From Rhizobium rhizogenes (GTDB lineage Bacteria; Pseudomonadota; Alphaproteobacteria; Rhizobiales; Rhizobiaceae), in contig NZ_CP019702.2 of the NCBI RefSeq assembly GCF_002005205.3, positions 728,501-792,500 on the forward strand: a stretch of 64,000 nt of DNA, written 5' to 3'. Numbering within the stretch: position 1 is the stretch's first letter; each line of letters starts with the position of its first letter. The notes beneath the pieces were generated by a model. The model saw nothing but the letters and a program-made list of their open reading frames with translations, was not told the DNA's origin and did not search any database. Of this stretch, positions 8,726 through 16,739 are shown piece after piece. A program made the position numbers and the translations under genes.

Positions 8726-8980
8726 TCAATCGTCATCATCGTCATCGTCGTCGTCATCGGAGGAACCATCACGGAACCCCCGCCATCCATCATTGTCACC
8801 ACGATAGCGGCGACTGTAACGACGATCATCGTCGTCATCATTGTCATCATCCACCAGGACGATGTGTGAGCGCACGGTAAGCTGCGGCGGCATCGGCGTG
8901 GTATGCGCCGGAGATGCCGCAACTGTGAGGGTTACCGTGGCAAGTAGCGCCGCCGCGCCTGCGGCAAAAATCGAACTCAT
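8726..8980 (-). CDS. small secreted protein with poly-aspartate tail
   Basis: An 84-residue protein with a clear signal peptide (about residues 1-25, MSSIFAAGAAALLATVTL) and a mature part dominated by acidic runs. It has VLVDDDNDDDDDRRYSRRYRGDND in the middle and a run of ten Asp at the extreme C-terminus. I know no function for it. ATG 8980 is chosen over a longer open frame because AAGGAG lies 8 bases ahead and the signal peptide then begins directly. It converges on the S8 protease gene, whose linker is also Asp-rich, which suggests a shared surface, calcium-binding or repeat-expansion theme rather than proven partnership. Confidence 0.6.
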   Translation of the reverse strand: MSSIFAAGAAALLATVTLTVAASPAHTTPMPPQLTVRSHIVLVDDDNDDDDDRRYSRRYRGDNDGWRGFRDGSSDDDDDDDDDD

Positions 8981-9216
8981 GGCTTTTCTCCTTCCATGTC
9001 TGGTGTCGATACCTGCCGATGAACGCGACTGCCGCAGCTTTATTCCGTGGAGTGACAATTTCCCCGGACCACCCTGCATTTAAAAACTCACTTTGGTTGG
9101 GAATAATCACCGTCATCGAACGTTCATATTCCCACACGGGGAGTTTTGAGCCGCCCGGCGGCCTCCCGATCCGAAACCGCCTTCTGATGACGGCGCAATT
9201 CAAAGGAGGCCGAGTG

Positions 9217-10695
9217 GTGGCGCACCTTATGTCCTTGCCCACGGCAAATCCAAAGAAAGAACTGGCGACAGTCGCCGTAACCGAGACAACCGTTTCCATC
9301 CGGCGCCTCAGGCAGATCGTCGCAGCGCTGCTGACTGTCTTCGCTGCCGTGCTGATCTTCCTTGCAATCGACGGCCTGACAATGCCGATGCGGGCAACGC
9401 TGTTCATCTTCTTCTCGGCCATCACCGCATGGACGGTGCTGGAACTGCCCGAAACGCCGGTTGCCCTGACCGGAGCCATCGCCCTTGCCGTCGTCGGCGC
9501 CATACCGGAAGATTTGGTTTACCAGTCGCTGGGCAATGACATCATCTGGCTTCTTCTGTCTGCCTTCGTGATTGCCGGCGTATTGAGGAATGTGGGTCTC
9601 ATCGAGCAGGTGACGGCGCGTCTGATGCCGAAAATGCGCAGCATACGCTCCATGTTCTGGATGCTGACATTTCTGACCTTCGCGACTGCTTTCGTCATTC
9701 CCTCCACCTCAGCCCGGGCCGCGATCCTCATGCCGGTCTATCTCGGGCTCTCGAGCGCAATCGGCAACAGCCGGATCTCGCGCGCCCTCGGCCTGCTCTT
9801 TCCCACGATTATCCTCCTGTCGGCCGGCGCATCCCTGATCGGGGCCGGAGCGCATCTGATCGCCGCCGGTTTTTTGTTCCGCCTCACCGGAACTCAACCG
9901 GATTTCATTGGTTGGCTGGTGCTGGCCGGCCCGTTTTCGCTCATCACCTGCCTGATCGCCTGCGCCATCCTGCTGCATGTGTTTCTCACCAGAGAGGAAC
10001 GCGACATGGCCCCGGACAGCAAAGCGGGGCTGACACGTACCCTCCCCTTCTCCAGAGAACAGGTCGTCGTCGCGGGGGTGGTCTGCCTTACCGTCCTGAT
10101 GTTTTCCACCCAGTCCATTCACGGTATCGGGATGGCACTGACCGGCATGGTGGCAGCCCTTGTGCTCTGCACACCGAACGTCTCCGGCATGACGTTGAAG
10201 GCGGCCTTGAAAACCGTCGAGTGGAACCTGCTTCTTTTCATGGCGGGCACGCTCGTCATCGGCGAAGCGCTGATCGAGACGGGAACGGCGCAGATGCTGG
10301 CCGACCGGCTGGTGGCCGTTTTCCGCCAGAGCATGATCACCGCACCGGTCATCATCATCTCGTTTGCCGTGATCGTCGCCGCCATTTCCCATCTGGTGAT
10401 CACCTCGCGCACGGCACGGGTGACGGTTCTCATTCCCGCCTTTGCGCTGCCCTTGTCCGGCCTCGGCGTGGAACCGGCCGTGCTTGTGATGGCGGTGACA
10501 CTGGCAAGCGGCTTTTGCCAGATGACAATGGTATCGGCAAAACCGGTGGTCCTGTTCGGTGGCCTGGAGCCCGCGGCATTCACGCAAGCCGACCTGCGCA
10601 AGCTTGGTTACTTCCTCCTGCCACCCTTCATATTACTACTCATCCTCTCGGCCGCATTTCTTTGGCCGATGCAGGAAATTTTACGGAAAAACTAA
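9217..10695 (+). CDS. SLC13/DASS-family carboxylate permease
   Basis: Integral membrane transporter of about 492 residues with roughly 12 hydrophobic segments, of the divalent anion/sodium symporter (SLC13, CitT) type. It carries two related halves with the hairpin-like blocks FVIPSTSARAAILMP and HLVITSRTARVTVLIP, which correspond to the paired SNT-like substrate and sodium motifs of this family in variant form. The likely substrate is a di- or tricarboxylate or glycerate-like acid. The frame opens at 9019, but AAAGGAGG at 9202-9209 points to GTG 9217 (or GTG 9214); ATG 9229 is a third option. A strong terminator follows. Confidence 0.8.
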   Translation: MAHLMSLPTANPKKELATVAVTETTVSIRRLRQIVAALLTVFAAVLIFLAIDGLTMPMRATLFIFFSAITAWTVLELPETPVALTGAIALAVVGAIPEDLVYQSLGNDIIWLLLSAFVIAGVLRNVGLIEQVTARLMPKMRSIRSMFWMLTFLTFATAFVIPSTSARAAILMPVYLGLSSAIGNSRISRALGLLFPTIILLSAGASLIGAGAHLIAAGFLFRLTGTQPDFIGWLVLAGPFSLITCLIACAILLHVFLTREERDMAPDSKAGLTRTLPFSREQVVVAGVVCLTVLMFSTQSIHGIGMALTGMVAALVLCTPNVSGMTLKAALKTVEWNLLLFMAGTLVIGEALIETGTAQMLADRLVAVFRQSMITAPVIIISFAVIVAAISHLVITSRTARVTVLIPAFALPLSGLGVEPAVLVMAVTLASGFCQMTMVSAKPVVLFGGLEPAAFTQADLRKLGYFLLPPFILLLILSAAFLWPMQEILRKN

Positions 10696-10719
10696 CATAA
10701 ACAGTGACTTGAAACAAAT

Positions 10720-10744
10720 AAAAGGCCGCGACATGCGGCCTTTT
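10720..10744 (+). terminator. rho-independent terminator after the DASS permease
   Basis: AAAAGGCCGC / GCGGCCTTTT form a 10-bp stem around a GACAT loop, 25 bases after the permease stop codon. The symmetrical A and T tracts make it potentially bidirectional. It separates the permease from the glycerate kinase transcript. Confidence 0.85.
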
Positions 10745-10838
10745 ATTATTTATCCGACTAAATTTTTCAATCACCGGAATAAGCATCGGGCCGGCACGTT
10801 TCCTCAATGTCACATAACTGTCATGAAAGGATCGTCCC

Positions 10839-12014
10839 ATGCCCTTCCGCGTTGTAGTTGCCCCCTCTGGTTTCAAGGAAAGCCTGTCAGCCGAACAGGC
10901 CGCCGACTGCATTGAAAAAGGTGTTCTGCGCGCATTCCCCGGCTCTGTTGTGGTCAAGGCGCCCATGGCCGACGGCGGCGAAGGTTTTACCCGGGCATTG
11001 ATCGGCGCCACCAATGGCACCATCCACCCGGTGACGGTGACCGGCCCGCTTGGGCAGCCCGTCCCGGCCTTTGTCGGGTTTCTCGGCGGATGCGCCGAGC
11101 CGACGGCGGTCATCGAAATGGCCGCGGCCGCCGGCCTCAGCCTTGTTCCGCGCGATCGCCGCAATCCCTGCCTGACCACCAGCTATGGGGTCGGCGAACT
11201 CGTGCGCGCTGCGCTCGACCGTGGCGCAAGACGAATATTGCTCGGCTGCGGCGACAGCGGCATCAATGACGGTGGTGCCGGCATGGCCCAGGCGCTGGGC
11301 GTTCGACTGCTCGACGCCGCCGGCCGCGATCTTGATCGCGGCGGCGTGGCATTGACAAGACTGGACCGCATCGATCTCGGCAACCGCGATCCGCGCCTGT
11401 CCGGGGTGCGCATTGATGCCGCTGTGAACTGGCACAACCAGCTTCTCGGAGAACGTGGTGTCGCCCGCATTTTTGGCCCGCAGAAAGGCGCGACGCCGGA
11501 ACAGGTGGAAGAGCTCGCTGCGGCGATGGAAATCTATGCCGCCCGCATCAAGGACACCACAGATATTGATGTCGGCTCTGCACCAGGTGCCGGCGCATCC
11601 GGTGGCCTGGGTGCGGCAGTCCTCGGCCTGCTCTGCGGCAAGCTTCATCCCCGCTACGATATCGTCATGCAATATCTCGATGTCGACGACTATCTGCGCA
11701 ACGCCGACCTCGTGATCACCGCAGAAGGAAGCCTTGATGGCCAGACCCCCTTCGGCAAGGTTCCTGCCGAAATCGCCCGTCGGGCCAAGGAAGCCGGCGT
11801 TCCCGTCGTTGCCCTCGCAGGTACGATCGGCAAGGGAGTGAGGCTCAATTTCGAGTGCGGGATCGATGCTTTCGCCTCGATATTGACCCGGCCATGCTCC
11901 CTTGAGGATGCAATATCACTGGCACCCAAGCTTCTGGCCCGCGCAGCGGAGGATGCTGTCAGGATGATCATGATCGGTATGAACCTGCGACTGCCGATGG
12001 GAAAAGTGGGCTAA
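10839..12014 (+). CDS. glycerate kinase (GarK/GlxK family)
   Basis: Glycerate 2-kinase of 391 residues, phosphorylating D-glycerate with ATP to feed glycolysis; the GarK/GlxK type usually makes 2-phosphoglycerate. Family hallmarks are VVVAPSGFKESLSAEQAA at the N-terminus, PMADGGEGF, TTSYGVGELV, GCGDSGINDGGAGMAQALG, FGPQKGATPEQV, GAGASGGLGAA and TAEGSLDGQT. The length is normal for the family. AAAGGA lies about 8 bases upstream of the ATG. A terminator separates it from the DASS carboxylate permease; a functional link, such as import of a glycerate precursor, is possible but only suggested by adjacency. Confidence 0.92.
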   Translation: MPFRVVVAPSGFKESLSAEQAADCIEKGVLRAFPGSVVVKAPMADGGEGFTRALIGATNGTIHPVTVTGPLGQPVPAFVGFLGGCAEPTAVIEMAAAAGLSLVPRDRRNPCLTTSYGVGELVRAALDRGARRILLGCGDSGINDGGAGMAQALGVRLLDAAGRDLDRGGVALTRLDRIDLGNRDPRLSGVRIDAAVNWHNQLLGERGVARIFGPQKGATPEQVEELAAAMEIYAARIKDTTDIDVGSAPGAGASGGLGAAVLGLLCGKLHPRYDIVMQYLDVDDYLRNADLVITAEGSLDGQTPFGKVPAEIARRAKEAGVPVVALAGTIGKGVRLNFECGIDAFASILTRPCSLEDAISLAPKLLARAAEDAVRMIMIGMNLRLPMGKVG

Positions 12015-12059
12015 CACAGGAACCAGGGCTTCCGTAGGCAGCGACCGAAATCACCCGTG

Positions 12060-12278
12060 GGCAACTGATATCCTGACCCCAAAAAAGGCTGTAGCCGGTC
12101 GGGACAGTGTTGCCGACCAGGATTGGATTGTTCGTGCCGTGGACAGGATAAATAGGTGTGCCGGCCATCCATGTTGCGACTGTCGTCTGTAGGTTCCTCA
12201 TGATCATCCGGATGTCGGGATCCAGCGAGGTGAGGCAGCATTTCTGGCGACGACAGCATCACGGCCATCGAAGGTGCG
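12060..12278 (-). pseudogene. decayed L,D-transpeptidase (YkuD/ErfK family) remnant
   Basis: Reading the minus strand, one frame gives FDGRDAVVARNAASPRWIPTSG and then, after a frameshift near 12207, the adjoining frame gives MIMRNLQ, WMAG, YPVHGTNNP, VGNTVPTGYSLFWGQDIS. These line up in order with the YkuD catalytic region as I remember it (PxWTPPxxMI, MAGG, YRIHGTNxP, IGxxVSSGCIRM). The remnant has lost the NPLGARAMYLG segment and has Tyr where the catalytic Cys should be. It is therefore a broken fragment without an intact start or C-terminus. It occupies most of the 450-base gap between the glycerate kinase and CMD-like genes; the rest of that gap shows nothing I can support. Confidence 0.6.
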
Positions 12279-12464
12279 AGCCTCATTGACGGCGTCTGGT
12301 TTCGGAGGCGCGCCCGCAATCATTTTCAGAAACCGTTGCGGGCATGCCGCAGGCTTCAGCACTTGAAATGGTCCCGGATCCGAAACAATTGGGAATTCGA
12401 GAAATAATCCCAGCTACATGCCCGATCAGCGCGAGCGCATGTCTCGCGCTGATCGGGACTTACA

Positions 12465-12815
12465 TCACTTGCCCGGCAGGCTTTTGATCGCGTCGAAGAC
12501 GCGAGCCGTATAGGTCAGCGCAGCGCCGGCATTAAGCGAGATAGCCACGCCGAGGGCCTCGGCGATCTCTTCTTCGCTGGCGCCCAGTTCGATGGCCTTC
12601 TTGGCGTGAACGGCGATGCATCCGTCGCAGCGGGTCGTGACCGCAACCGCCAGAGCAATGATCTCGTGCATCTTCGGCTCAAGCTTACCGGTCTTGTTGC
12701 CGCTGGCTTCCATGATGTTCAACCCGCGAAGAACATCGGGGCTGAGCTTTGCGAAATCGCCGACGCGGCCGATCAGGGCGTCGCGGTATGAATTCCAGTC
12801 CTGCATGTTGCTCAT
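12465..12815 (-). CDS. carboxymuconolactone decarboxylase-like (AhpD fold) protein
   Basis: A 116-residue member of the CMD/AhpD-like fold. It carries the family block ALAVAVTTRCDGCIAVHAKKAIELGASEEEIAEALGVA, with CxxC (CDGC) followed by HAKKA, which is the redox-active pattern of alkylhydroperoxidase-like members rather than of true carboxymuconolactone decarboxylase. It probably acts as a small peroxidase or thiol-dependent reductase. It is 9 bases downstream of the SDR gene on the minus strand, and the pair sits under the palindromic TetR-type operator. An AGGAGG-type ribosome site precedes the ATG. Confidence 0.82.
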   Translation of the reverse strand: MSNMQDWNSYRDALIGRVGDFAKLSPDVLRGLNIMEASGNKTGKLEPKMHEIIALAVAVTTRCDGCIAVHAKKAIELGASEEEIAEALGVAISLNAGAALTYTARVFDAIKSLPGK

Positions 12816-12824
12816 GAAAGCCTC

Positions 12825-13592
12825 CTACTGGCGGCCGGCGGTGACGCCGCCGTCTACGGGAAGGATCGTGCCGGTGATCCATGATGCCTGTTCGGACGCC
12901 AGGAAAAGGATCGCTTCGGCGACGTCGCGCGGCTGGCCATTACGACCGAGCGGATGAAAGGCATTAAAGGTCGGCAGAACCTGTTTGACCTGATCGTCCG
13001 ACAGGAAGGTGTTGTAGACCGGCGTTTCGACAACGGCCGGAGCGACGGCATTGATGCGGATATTATAGGGCGCAAGCTCTATGGCAAGGTTGCGAACCAT
13101 GGCGTGGACGCCGGCATTGGCTGCGGAATAGGCTGCCGACGGCGTCGCACCGATAGCCTGGATCGCCCATAGGGAACCGGTCTGGACGATCGCTCCACCC
13201 TTGTCCTTCATCGCCTTCGCGGCAGCCTGTGCCGTGAAGAACTTGCCCTTCAGGATCGTGTCCAGATACCAGTCATAATCCGTCTCGGTCAGTTCAAGGA
13301 ACGGTTTCGGATTAAAGACCCCCGCATTGTTCACCAGAATATCGAGCTTGCCGAACGCCGAAACCGCGATATCAACGAGCGCGGCACCGGTCTCCGGCTT
13401 TGCGATGTCACCTGCAGACACGACGACATTCTGCCCGCTCGGATCGATCTCCTTCGCAGCAGCCTCCAGTTTTGCCAGATCGCGGCCATTGATGGCGACC
13501 TTTGCGCCCTCCGCCAGGAATCGGACCGCAGCTTCCTTGCCAATGCCTGAGCCGCCGCCGGTGATCGCAATTACCTTGTTTTCAAAACGCAT
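12825..13592 (-). CDS. short-chain dehydrogenase/reductase with atypical YxxxN active site
   Basis: A 255-residue classical SDR by architecture: cofactor motif TGGGSGIG near residue 11, NNAG near 89, a catalytic Ser in TGSLW, and the C-terminal block [15 protein letters not shown]. Where the family has YxxxK the sequence reads [11 protein letters not shown], so the catalytic Lys is Asn. Either chemistry is altered or the protein has another role. The gene is divergent from the TetR regulator, with a perfect palindrome 17 bases before its start codon, and is followed closely by the CMD-like gene. Confidence 0.85.
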   Translation of the reverse strand: MRFENKVIAITGGGSGIGKEAAVRFLAEGAKVAINGRDLAKLEAAAKEIDPSGQNVVVSAGDIAKPETGAALVDIAVSAFGKLDILVNNAGVFNPKPFLELTETDYDWYLDTILKGKFFTAQAAAKAMKDKGGAIVQTGSLWAIQAIGATPSAAYSAANAGVHAMVRNLAIELAPYNIRINAVAPAVVETPVYNTFLSDDQVKQVLPTFNAFHPLGRNGQPRDVAEAILFLASEQASWITGTILPVDGGVTAGRQ

Positions 13593-13608
13593 TCTCTGTC
13601 TCCTTATT

Positions 13609-13630
13609 GTCTATCTAACGTTAGATAGAC
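13609..13630. promoter_or_regulatory. TetR operator, copy 1 (perfect 22-bp palindrome)
   Basis: Half-site GTCTATCTAAC is followed immediately by its exact reverse complement GTTAGATAGAC. It lies just upstream of the SDR gene, in the SDR/TetR divergent region. It is the strongest palindrome noticed in the window and is almost surely the operator of the adjacent TetR protein. Confidence 0.8.
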
Positions 13631-13666
13631 AGCCTACTTATGGATTGCGTTTCGCGGATGCAAGCC

Positions 13667-13684
13667 CTATCTAACATTAGATAG
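13667..13684. promoter_or_regulatory. TetR operator, copy 2
   Basis: CTATCTAACATTAGATAG repeats copy 1 with only the two central bases non-palindromic. It ends 14 bases before the TetR start codon. The centre-to-centre distance to copy 1 is about 56 bases, so each divergent gene has its own operator. Confidence 0.78.
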
Positions 13685-13698
13685 AGAGGATTTTGAAA

Positions 13699-14202
13699 AT
13701 GACCGATACGACAGCTGCTATTCTGGATGCTGCGGAGAGACGAATTCGAAGCGGCGGCTACAGCGGCTTCAGCTTCAGGGACGTGGCCGCAGATGTCGGC
13801 GTGAAAGCGTCTTCCGTCCACTACCATTTTCCGGCGAAGGAGAAGCTCGCCGCGGCTGTGGCCAAACGTTACACGGACCGTTTCATGGCTGCCGTGGACG
13901 CCGAGATCGACCGGGGAACGGGCGCCATAGAAGCCTGGAAACGAACCTTTTTCACCGCTTTGCGGCGTGACGGGCGCATGTGTCTGTGCGGCACGCTGGC
14001 GGCGACCGCACATGACCTGCCGGAAGAGGTGCGGATGGAAGTGAAACGTTTCTTCCTGCTGGGCATCGAAAAACTGGAGGCCGCCGGCCTCGGCAGGGAC
14101 AAGGCGTTTCATGCGCTGGCGACGCTGGAAGGCGCGATGCTGATCGCAAACGTTCTGGAGAACCCGTCAATATTCGAGAATGGCAGCGCTGCCCTCGTAT
14201 GA
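13699..14202 (+). CDS. TetR-family transcriptional repressor
   Basis: A 167-residue TetR-type repressor. The N-terminal DNA-binding region (about residues 5-50) carries ILDAAERRIRSGGYSGFSFRDVAADVGVKASSVHYHFPAKEKL, and the remainder is the helical ligand domain with an MCLCG dyad. A TTG two codons upstream could also initiate, but AGAGGA is 8 bases from ATG 13699. Two near-identical palindromes lie in the divergent region with the SDR gene, which strongly implies repression of that SDR/CMD pair and itself. The inducer is unknown; electrophiles are plausible given the partners. Confidence 0.9.
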   Translation: MTDTTAAILDAAERRIRSGGYSGFSFRDVAADVGVKASSVHYHFPAKEKLAAAVAKRYTDRFMAAVDAEIDRGTGAIEAWKRTFFTALRRDGRMCLCGTLAATAHDLPEEVRMEVKRFFLLGIEKLEAAGLGRDKAFHALATLEGAMLIANVLENPSIFENGSAALV

Positions 14203-14233
14203 GAGCATGGCCGGCCAGGGAGGAAAGTCCGTC

Positions 14234-15160
14234 ATGCAGAAGAAAGCGCCAGTCTATCTCAATGCGCTGCGCGCCTTCGAGGCAAGCGCCCGGCATGGCA
14301 GTTTTTCCGCGGCGGCAGAGGAACTCAACGTCACCGCGGCAGCGGTCGGCCAACTTGTCCGCGGACTGGAAGAGTGGCTCGGCATGCCGCTATTCCATCG
14401 CAGCACCTCGGGCAAAACCCGATTGAAGCTGACGGAGCCGGCGGAAAGTGCACTTCCGGACATTCGCGCCGGTCTCGACAGGCTGGGCATCGGGCTGCAG
14501 CGCCTGCACGAATCGACGACGAGCGGCATCCTCAATGTCACCGTCAGTCCCGCCTTTGCAGCCAAATGGCTGATGCCCCGGATCGACCGCTTTCAGGCCA
14601 GATGCCCGGACACGGATATCCGGATCGAGACGAGCCTGAAACTTGCCGATTTCAAGGCACAGGGCCTCGATATCGGCGTGCGCTACGGCGATGGGACATG
14701 GCCGGAGCTTATCGCCGAGAAACTGATGGACGAGGATGTTTTTCCCGTCTGCTCGCCCGGTTTTCACACCGCACATCATCTGGTGTCACCGCAGGACCTC
14801 CAGAACGCGCCTCTCATTCATGATCTGTCCATTGACCCTTCGGTGGGCTTCATTGGCTGGCCGGCCTGGCTGGAGGCTGCGGACGTCACCGGGCCACCGC
14901 CACAACGGGGCATGAGGATCAATAACTCGGCCGCTGTGCTGCAGGCCGCGATAGAGGGACGAGGTATCGCCCTGGCGAGAAGCATTCTCGCCCATGACGA
15001 TCTGGCCGCCGGCCGGCTCCAGAGGCTTTTTCCCGATGTCCGGGTGGCCTCGAAACTGGCCTATTATGTTGTCTACCGAACAGAATATGCCGCGCTGCCT
15101 AAACTGAAAGCCTTCCGCGATTGGCTATTCGATGAAGCGCAGGCACGCTTCCTGTCGTGA
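14234..15160 (+). CDS. LysR-family transcriptional regulator, GcvA-like
   Basis: LysR regulator of 308 residues in the GcvA-like group: YLNALRAFEASARHGSFSAAAEELNVTAAAVGQLVRGLEEWLG at the N-terminus, then the typical GcvA-style effector domain (WLMPRIDRFQARCPD, GLDIGVRYGDG, INNSAAVLQAAIEGRGIALAR). The start is set at ATG 14234 because GGAGGAAAG lies 7 bases ahead; earlier in-frame ATGs overlap the tetR gene. It precedes, on the same strand, a run of six metabolic and transport genes and is the likely local regulator. Confidence 0.88.
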   Translation: MQKKAPVYLNALRAFEASARHGSFSAAAEELNVTAAAVGQLVRGLEEWLGMPLFHRSTSGKTRLKLTEPAESALPDIRAGLDRLGIGLQRLHESTTSGILNVTVSPAFAAKWLMPRIDRFQARCPDTDIRIETSLKLADFKAQGLDIGVRYGDGTWPELIAEKLMDEDVFPVCSPGFHTAHHLVSPQDLQNAPLIHDLSIDPSVGFIGWPAWLEAADVTGPPPQRGMRINNSAAVLQAAIEGRGIALARSILAHDDLAAGRLQRLFPDVRVASKLAYYVVYRTEYAALPKLKAFRDWLFDEAQARFLS

Positions 15161-15279
15161 GATAGTTTTTCTTTCCCGCGGCGAAGAAAGTCTCATTTGT
15201 CCAAGAGGCGACTTCCGTTGAAGTTTGCGCATGCAAACTGCTGACGGCCGATGGCCGTGCGTGAACCGAAAGGGAAATC

Positions 15280-15561
15280 ATGGCCTACCTCGAAATTACG
15301 CTTCAAATCAAGGAAAGCGACCGCGCCGCTGCGGCGAACATCTATCAGAAATACAAGCAATCATTCCTGTCCGAGATCGCCGGAGCCACATCCAAGGAGT
15401 TGTTGATCCGTCCGGATGACGTTCAGGTCCTGCACGGCTTCAACACGAGCGACCATGCGAAAGCCTATCTCGAAAGCGCAATGTTCAACGACGATGTCGT
15501 GACCGGGCTGAAGCCCCTGCTTGTGGCGGCACCTGAAATCCGCATCTACGAGGTTGCCTGA
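15280..15561 (+). CDS. small ABM-like (dimeric alpha/beta barrel) protein
   Basis: A 93-residue soluble protein (MAYLEITLQIKESDRAAAANIYQKYKQSFLSE). The alternating strand-helix-strand pattern, with HGFNTSDHAKAYLESAMFNDD in the second half, resembles the antibiotic-biosynthesis-monooxygenase/dimeric alpha-beta barrel fold seen in small YdhR- or YciI-like enzymes. No catalytic residue can be named. It begins the run that continues with the amine oxidase 11 bases later. The preceding 119-base gap holds an imperfect TTTCTTTC/GAAGAAAG hairpin that may be a weak terminator for the LysR gene. Confidence 0.6.
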   Translation: MAYLEITLQIKESDRAAAANIYQKYKQSFLSEIAGATSKELLIRPDDVQVLHGFNTSDHAKAYLESAMFNDDVVTGLKPLLVAAPEIRIYEVA

Positions 15562-15572
15562 GGGCCGGCGGA

Positions 15573-16736
15573 GTGCTGACTTCAGGTTCCAGCAATCAGA
15601 TGATCCCTATCGGCACCAGACGCATACTCATTGTCGGCGGTGGACTTTCCGGCCTGGTGACGGCCTACAGGCTGCATCAGGCGGGCCTGCCTATTTGCCT
15701 GATAGAAGCCCGCAGCCGTCTCGGCGGCCGCATCCTGTCGGCGGGCGAGGACAACCGCCCGTCGAATGACGGCCTCGATCTTGGACCGTCCTGGTTTTGG
15801 CCGGATATGACGCCGGAGATTTTGCCTCTTGTCGATGAACTCGGGCTGACATTCGTTCCGCAACACACCGATGGCTTGATGCTTTTCCAGCGCTCGCAAG
15901 GCGGAATGCCGGAGCGCTATCCTTCATTTCGCCATCAACCTTCATCGATGCGGCTGGCGGGCGGCACCGGCGCCATGGTCTCGGCGCTGGCCGCTCGTCT
16001 CCCGCAGGATTGCCTGCACCTCGAATCCCGGGCCACCAATATCGCCCGCACACAGGCCGGCCTTGCCGTGACAGTTTCGACGGCATCAGGTGTCGAAACA
16101 ATCGAAGCCACGCATGTCGTCTTCGCATTGCCGCCGCGTCTCCTTGAGGCCACGGTGGAATTCTCGCCACCGCCCCGGAACGCGACACGCGCCCTGTGGC
16201 GAGCCACACCGACCTGGATGGCCCCGCATGCAAAGTTTTTCGCCGTTTACGAGCGGCCGTTCTGGCGCGAAGCCGGCTTCTCAGGTGCTGCGCAAAGCAT
16301 GGCCGGACCATTGGTTGAAATCCACGATGCGACGACGGCGTCCGGCAAGGCTGCGCTTTTCGGATTTGTCGGCATTCCCGCCCGAAGCCGGATGCAACTC
16401 AATGAAAAAGCCCTGCTTTCCGCCTCCATCGCCCAACTCGGCCAGATATTCGGTGCGGAAGCCCTCCATCCGGTTGCCACGCTTTACAAGGATTGGGCCA
16501 TCGACACCCTGACCGCGACGGAGCTTGACCTGACGGCCGCAGGACATCCCGCCGGCGGCCGACATGACTGGGTCGATGCGGACTGGAGCCGGTGGATTAC
16601 CCTCTCCGGCAGCGAAACCGCAGCCAATTCGCCCGGCTATCTGGCGGGAGCCATTGAAGCAGGCGAGAGGGCCGCGGCAGACCTTATTCGCTGCAATTCA
16701 GATGTCATTGAACCTGCCTCACCGAAAGGGCAATAG
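15573..16736 (+). CDS. flavin-containing amine oxidase family protein
   Basis: FAD-dependent oxidoreductase of the monoamine oxidase/phytoene desaturase superfamily, 387 residues. The N-terminal dinucleotide-binding motif reads ILIVGGGLSGLVTAYRLHQAG, followed by the ARSRLGGRI box and LAGGTGAMVSALAARL. The C-terminal FAD-contact part is NSPGYLAGAIEAGERAA. There is no signal peptide, so it is cytosolic. The listed start is GTG; ATG 15600 is an alternative closer to the fold, and neither has a strong ribosome site. It could oxidise an amine to an aldehyde handled by the adjacent alcohol dehydrogenase, which is inference from order. Confidence 0.85.
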   Translation: MLTSGSSNQMIPIGTRRILIVGGGLSGLVTAYRLHQAGLPICLIEARSRLGGRILSAGEDNRPSNDGLDLGPSWFWPDMTPEILPLVDELGLTFVPQHTDGLMLFQRSQGGMPERYPSFRHQPSSMRLAGGTGAMVSALAARLPQDCLHLESRATNIARTQAGLAVTVSTASGVETIEATHVVFALPPRLLEATVEFSPPPRNATRALWRATPTWMAPHAKFFAVYERPFWREAGFSGAAQSMAGPLVEIHDATTASGKAALFGFVGIPARSRMQLNEKALLSASIAQLGQIFGAEALHPVATLYKDWAIDTLTATELDLTAAGHPAGGRHDWVDADWSRWITLSGSETAANSPGYLAGAIEAGERAAADLIRCNSDVIEPASPKGQ

Positions 16737-16739
16737 CGC

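Noticed and set aside
8726..8850. Regular triplet repeat considered as a CRISPR-like or satellite array
   Set aside because: The repeat unit is a 3-base Asp codon, in frame with a signal-peptide protein; there are no spacers of constant length.
12011..12319. 102-codon minus-strand frame overlapping the transpeptidase remnant
   Set aside because: The YkuD-like similarity runs in the two other minus-strand frames, so this frame is a shadow of the broken gene.
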